Origin: a virus
IMG/VR virus record: IMGVR_UViG_3300022752_000475
Coordinates: 1 to 20,553 of that record
Length of the DNA: 20,553 bases
Strand: one strand, 5' to 3'
Shown: positions 19,100 through 20,553 of the stretch, one piece after another
Layout: each line of letters starts with the position of its first letter
How positions within the stretch are numbered: the first letter of the stretch is position 1
Notes under the pieces: model-generated
The model's input: only the letters and a program-made list of their open reading frames with translations
Databases searched by the model: none
Told to the model about the DNA's origin: nothing
Made by a program: the position numbers and the translations under genes

Positions 19100-19741
19100 T
19101 TAGAATGGAACTTGGTTGCCGTCTGCATCAAGCTCGACCTTAGTGGCCGTGGACTTGCCAGCAGCGGTAGCAAACTCCTTGGATGCACGGATCTTCTCCT
19201 GCAACCAATCGGGCATATCTTGGAACTGCCCAGCCTCACCCTGTTCGATCTCGTAGTACAACTGATCGTTGGTGGTTGTAGCTGGTGCTTTCATGCCCTT
19301 GGGCAGCTTGGATGCACCCGCAATGGCGCAATACTGCCGACCCTGCTGGCTGGTCTTGTGGATCAGCGTGAGCATAGCTGGCTTGCCAAGGAGGTTCTTC
19401 AAGCTGAATGCTTGGAGTTCCTTGGAGGTGAAGGTCTGGCCTCTCCACTGTTCAAGCAGTTTCCGCAAGCTGGCTTTCTCGCCAAGGCTGCGGGTCTGCT
19501 CGATGGAAACGACCATAGGCTTTTGGACTGTGGTGCGTTTGCCATTCTCCTCGACCTCAAACTCATCGGTTTGATCGGGCAACTCAAAGGTCAAGCGGAC
19601 TTTTGGTGTCCACTTCTCTTGGTTGTCCCAATTGGTTTTCTGGTGGCCTAGGTCAACTAGGCTGTAAAGAACGCCAACAGTTGCGCCAGCTTCGGGCAAC
19701 TTGCGTTCCATCTTCTGCGATTCACTGATTGTTAGTGCCAT
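19100..19741 (-). CDS. Conserved phage protein, 213 aa, probable ssDNA-binding or recombination partner
   Basis: AGGAG lies nine bases before ATG 19741. Starts MALTISESQKMERKLPEAGA. Then AGATVGVLYSLVDLGHQKTN and PKVRLTFELP, a long beta-rich region with MVVSIEQTRSLGEKASLRKL and QWRGQTFTSKELQAF, ending in an acidic tail. I recall phage proteins with 'AxxxxRxYxIxDLGxQxxxxxxxPKxxIxFEL ... SxxxKASLRKDLxxWRGxxFT' next to RecB-like exonucleases; they are taken to be ssDNA-binding proteins, mostly by neighbourhood. The acidic C-terminus (VELDADGNQVPF) agrees with SSB-like partner recruitment. The specific fold cannot be confirmed by eye. Confidence 0.75.
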   Translation of the reverse strand: MALTISESQKMERKLPEAGATVGVLYSLVDLGHQKTNWDNQEKWTPKVRLTFELPDQTDEFEVEENGKRTTVQKPMVVSIEQTRSLGEKASLRKLLEQWRGQTFTSKELQAFSLKNLLGKPAMLTLIHKTSQQGRQYCAIAGASKLPKGMKAPATTTNDQLYYEIEQGEAGQFQDMPDWLQEKIRASKEFATAAGKSTATKVELDADGNQVPF

Positions 19742-19754
19742 TGTAGTATCTCCT

Positions 19755-20216
19755 TTATTTATTTGGGTTTAGTTTTGGTTGTATGTATGGGGTAAGTTCT
19801 TCTTGATTGTGTACCCAAAATCCAGCACCGACTGTGGTTGACATAGGATTGCTTGGTACATACTCGATCTTCACATTGGAAGGCGCGATCTGTCGAGCTA
19901 ATTCACAAACACTGTCGGCGGTCAATATGACTAGCCACTCTTTGCGTCCATTACGGCGGAAGAATACTGCTGGGATCTTGCCCTTCGGACAATCACGCTT
20001 GGATTGCTCCATCCACTCTTCGGGCTTGAGTGCTTGGCAACGCTTGCCTTCGATATGGAAAGGAAAGTTCTCGCAGACTACATCCCCGCTACCGCCTTCT
20101 GGATTGCCTGCGTATTGGGCGGTCCTTCTGGCCTTCTGCCAACCCTGCTCCCGCAGGTAGTTTGCTAATTCTCTCTCACCCGCTGCACCTTTAGCCCGAC
20201 TATTGATTTTGCCCAT
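19755..20216 (-). CDS. Holliday-junction-resolvase-like PD-(D/E)XK nuclease (Hjc-type)
   Basis: SRAKGAAGERELANYLREQG (6-25) has the N-terminal catalytic Glu (E14) and the RE helix of archaeal-type resolvases. WQKARRTAQYAGNP (26-39) follows, then SGDVVCENFPFHIEGKRCQA (43-62) with D45 and the E56-x-K58 pair: the E / D / E-x-K signature. The fold and length (153) match small resolvases. It probably cuts branched DNA from recombination or packaging. ATG 20216 lacks a clear ribosome binding site; TGGGTT/AACCCA (20219-20238 region) forms a small hairpin just upstream. It is separated by 13 bases from the ssDNA-binding candidate. Confidence 0.85.
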   Translation of the reverse strand: MGKINSRAKGAAGERELANYLREQGWQKARRTAQYAGNPEGGSGDVVCENFPFHIEGKRCQALKPEEWMEQSKRDCPKGKIPAVFFRRNGRKEWLVILTADSVCELARQIAPSNVKIEYVPSNPMSTTVGAGFWVHNQEELTPYIQPKLNPNK

Positions 20217-20260
20217 TGGTTGGGTTTAGCTGTCAACCCATACCAGTGTCGATAAATTAT

Positions 20261-20482
20261 TTAGTTCCGCCAGGTCTTATTAGCTATGCTAATATCCTCA
20301 TTAAATCGTCTAATCATTGCCATCATGGTCAGCTTCTCTACGATCTTCTTGTTTTTCTTGACCCAAGCCACAGCCTCATCGAAGGATTCTGCATCCTTCA
20401 GCCCTTCCTCGAACTTAGCCCAAGCTTCTTTCTCGTTCACAAGCTTTGGAATACACGCCAGTTCTGGCCTGTCGATGGGCAA
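20261..20482 (-). CDS. Small helical protein, 59-73 aa
   Basis: The longest frame begins at TTG 20482; a GTG at 20438-20440 (59 residues) overlaps the TGA of the preceding frame (GTGA), the linkage used widely here. Neither start has a strong ribosome binding site. The product is a charged helical protein: EKEAWAKFEEGLKDAESFDE, AVAWVKKNKKIVEKLTMMAM, RRFNEDISIANKTWRN. Likely a small coiled or helical bundle protein. No family recognised. Confidence 0.65.
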   Translation of the reverse strand: MPIDRPELACIPKLVNEKEAWAKFEEGLKDAESFDEAVAWVKKNKKIVEKLTMMAMIRRFNEDISIANKTWRN

Positions 20483-20553
20483 AGTTTAGTTGTTATGCTT
20501 TTGCACTTGGCGATGGGCAACAGCCAGAATAGATCATCGTTCATACCCCAGCA
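20437..20553 (-). CDS. Possible 3' part of a gene entering from the right edge, or a 35-aa gene
   Basis: The frame is open to the right edge. From an internal ATG at 20544 it reads MNDDLFWLLPIAKCKSITTK, then LCPSTGQNWRVFQSL, and stops at TGA 20437-20439, overlapping a GTG of the next gene. The overlap fits the operon style. The composition is ordinary and no domain is visible, so the call is tentative. Confidence 0.3.
   Translation of the reverse strand, partial: CWGMNDDLFWLLPIAKCKSITTKLCPSTGQNWRVFQSL

Noticed and set aside
19112-19651. 179-codon + strand frame antisense to the ssDNA-binding candidate
   Set aside because: Exact shadow of a well supported leftward gene; no ribosome binding site and no recognisable domain.

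Overview
The window is a piece of a tailed double-stranded DNA phage genome (Caudoviricetes), dense with short overlapping genes and with no bacterial housekeeping genes. The evidence is a clear portal protein, a large terminase with ATPase and nuclease motifs, a probable small terminase, and an AEP primase next to a RecA-like ATPase. Most neighbouring genes are joined by ATGA or GTGA stop/start overlaps, often with AGGAGG-type ribosome binding sites. A putative lipoprotein nested with a small membrane protein suggests a Gram-negative host (inference). The host genus and the closest named phage cannot be told from the sequence alone.

Layout. (1) Positions 1-5748, leftward: packaging and head module, read as small terminase, large terminase, a three-gene membrane/lipoprotein cassette that looks like lysis genes, portal, a SAM methyltransferase, a small unknown, and the start of an acidic protein that may be the scaffold. 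(2) A 74-bp divergent gap at 5749-5822. (3) Positions 5823-8285, rightward: a run of mostly tiny genes including a GP88-family gene, ending in a stretch with five copies of a 14-bp repeat and a palindrome. (4) Positions 8440-20553, leftward: an HNH endonuclease at the convergence point, three small genes, an intergenic block with three inverted repeats, RecA-like ATPase and AEP primase, a PD-(D/E)XK nuclease with a cysteine-rich tail, a heptosyltransferase-like GT9 enzyme, a Mom-like DNA modification gene, a 2OG-Fe(II) oxygenase, a GT8-like glycosyltransferase, then a recombination group (RecB/Cas4-like nuclease, a probable ssDNA-binding-type protein, a Holliday-junction-resolvase-like nuclease). 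Transcription of this arm runs from high to low coordinates, so recombination genes come first and replication genes last.

The most unusual object is at 15046-15121. A 76-nt sequence that folds as a tRNA-Gly(UCC), with a perfect 7-bp acceptor stem and encoded CCA, lies in sense orientation inside codons 5-30 of the mom-like gene. It has defects in the anticodon loop, D-loop and T-arm, so it is more likely a tRNA mimic or a captured tRNA that is now translated than a working tRNA. It sits only 13 nt from a GTG start with a strong ribosome binding site, which makes structure-controlled translation worth testing.

No stretch above 300 bases is without a gene. No CRISPR array, insertion sequence, integrase or rRNA was seen.
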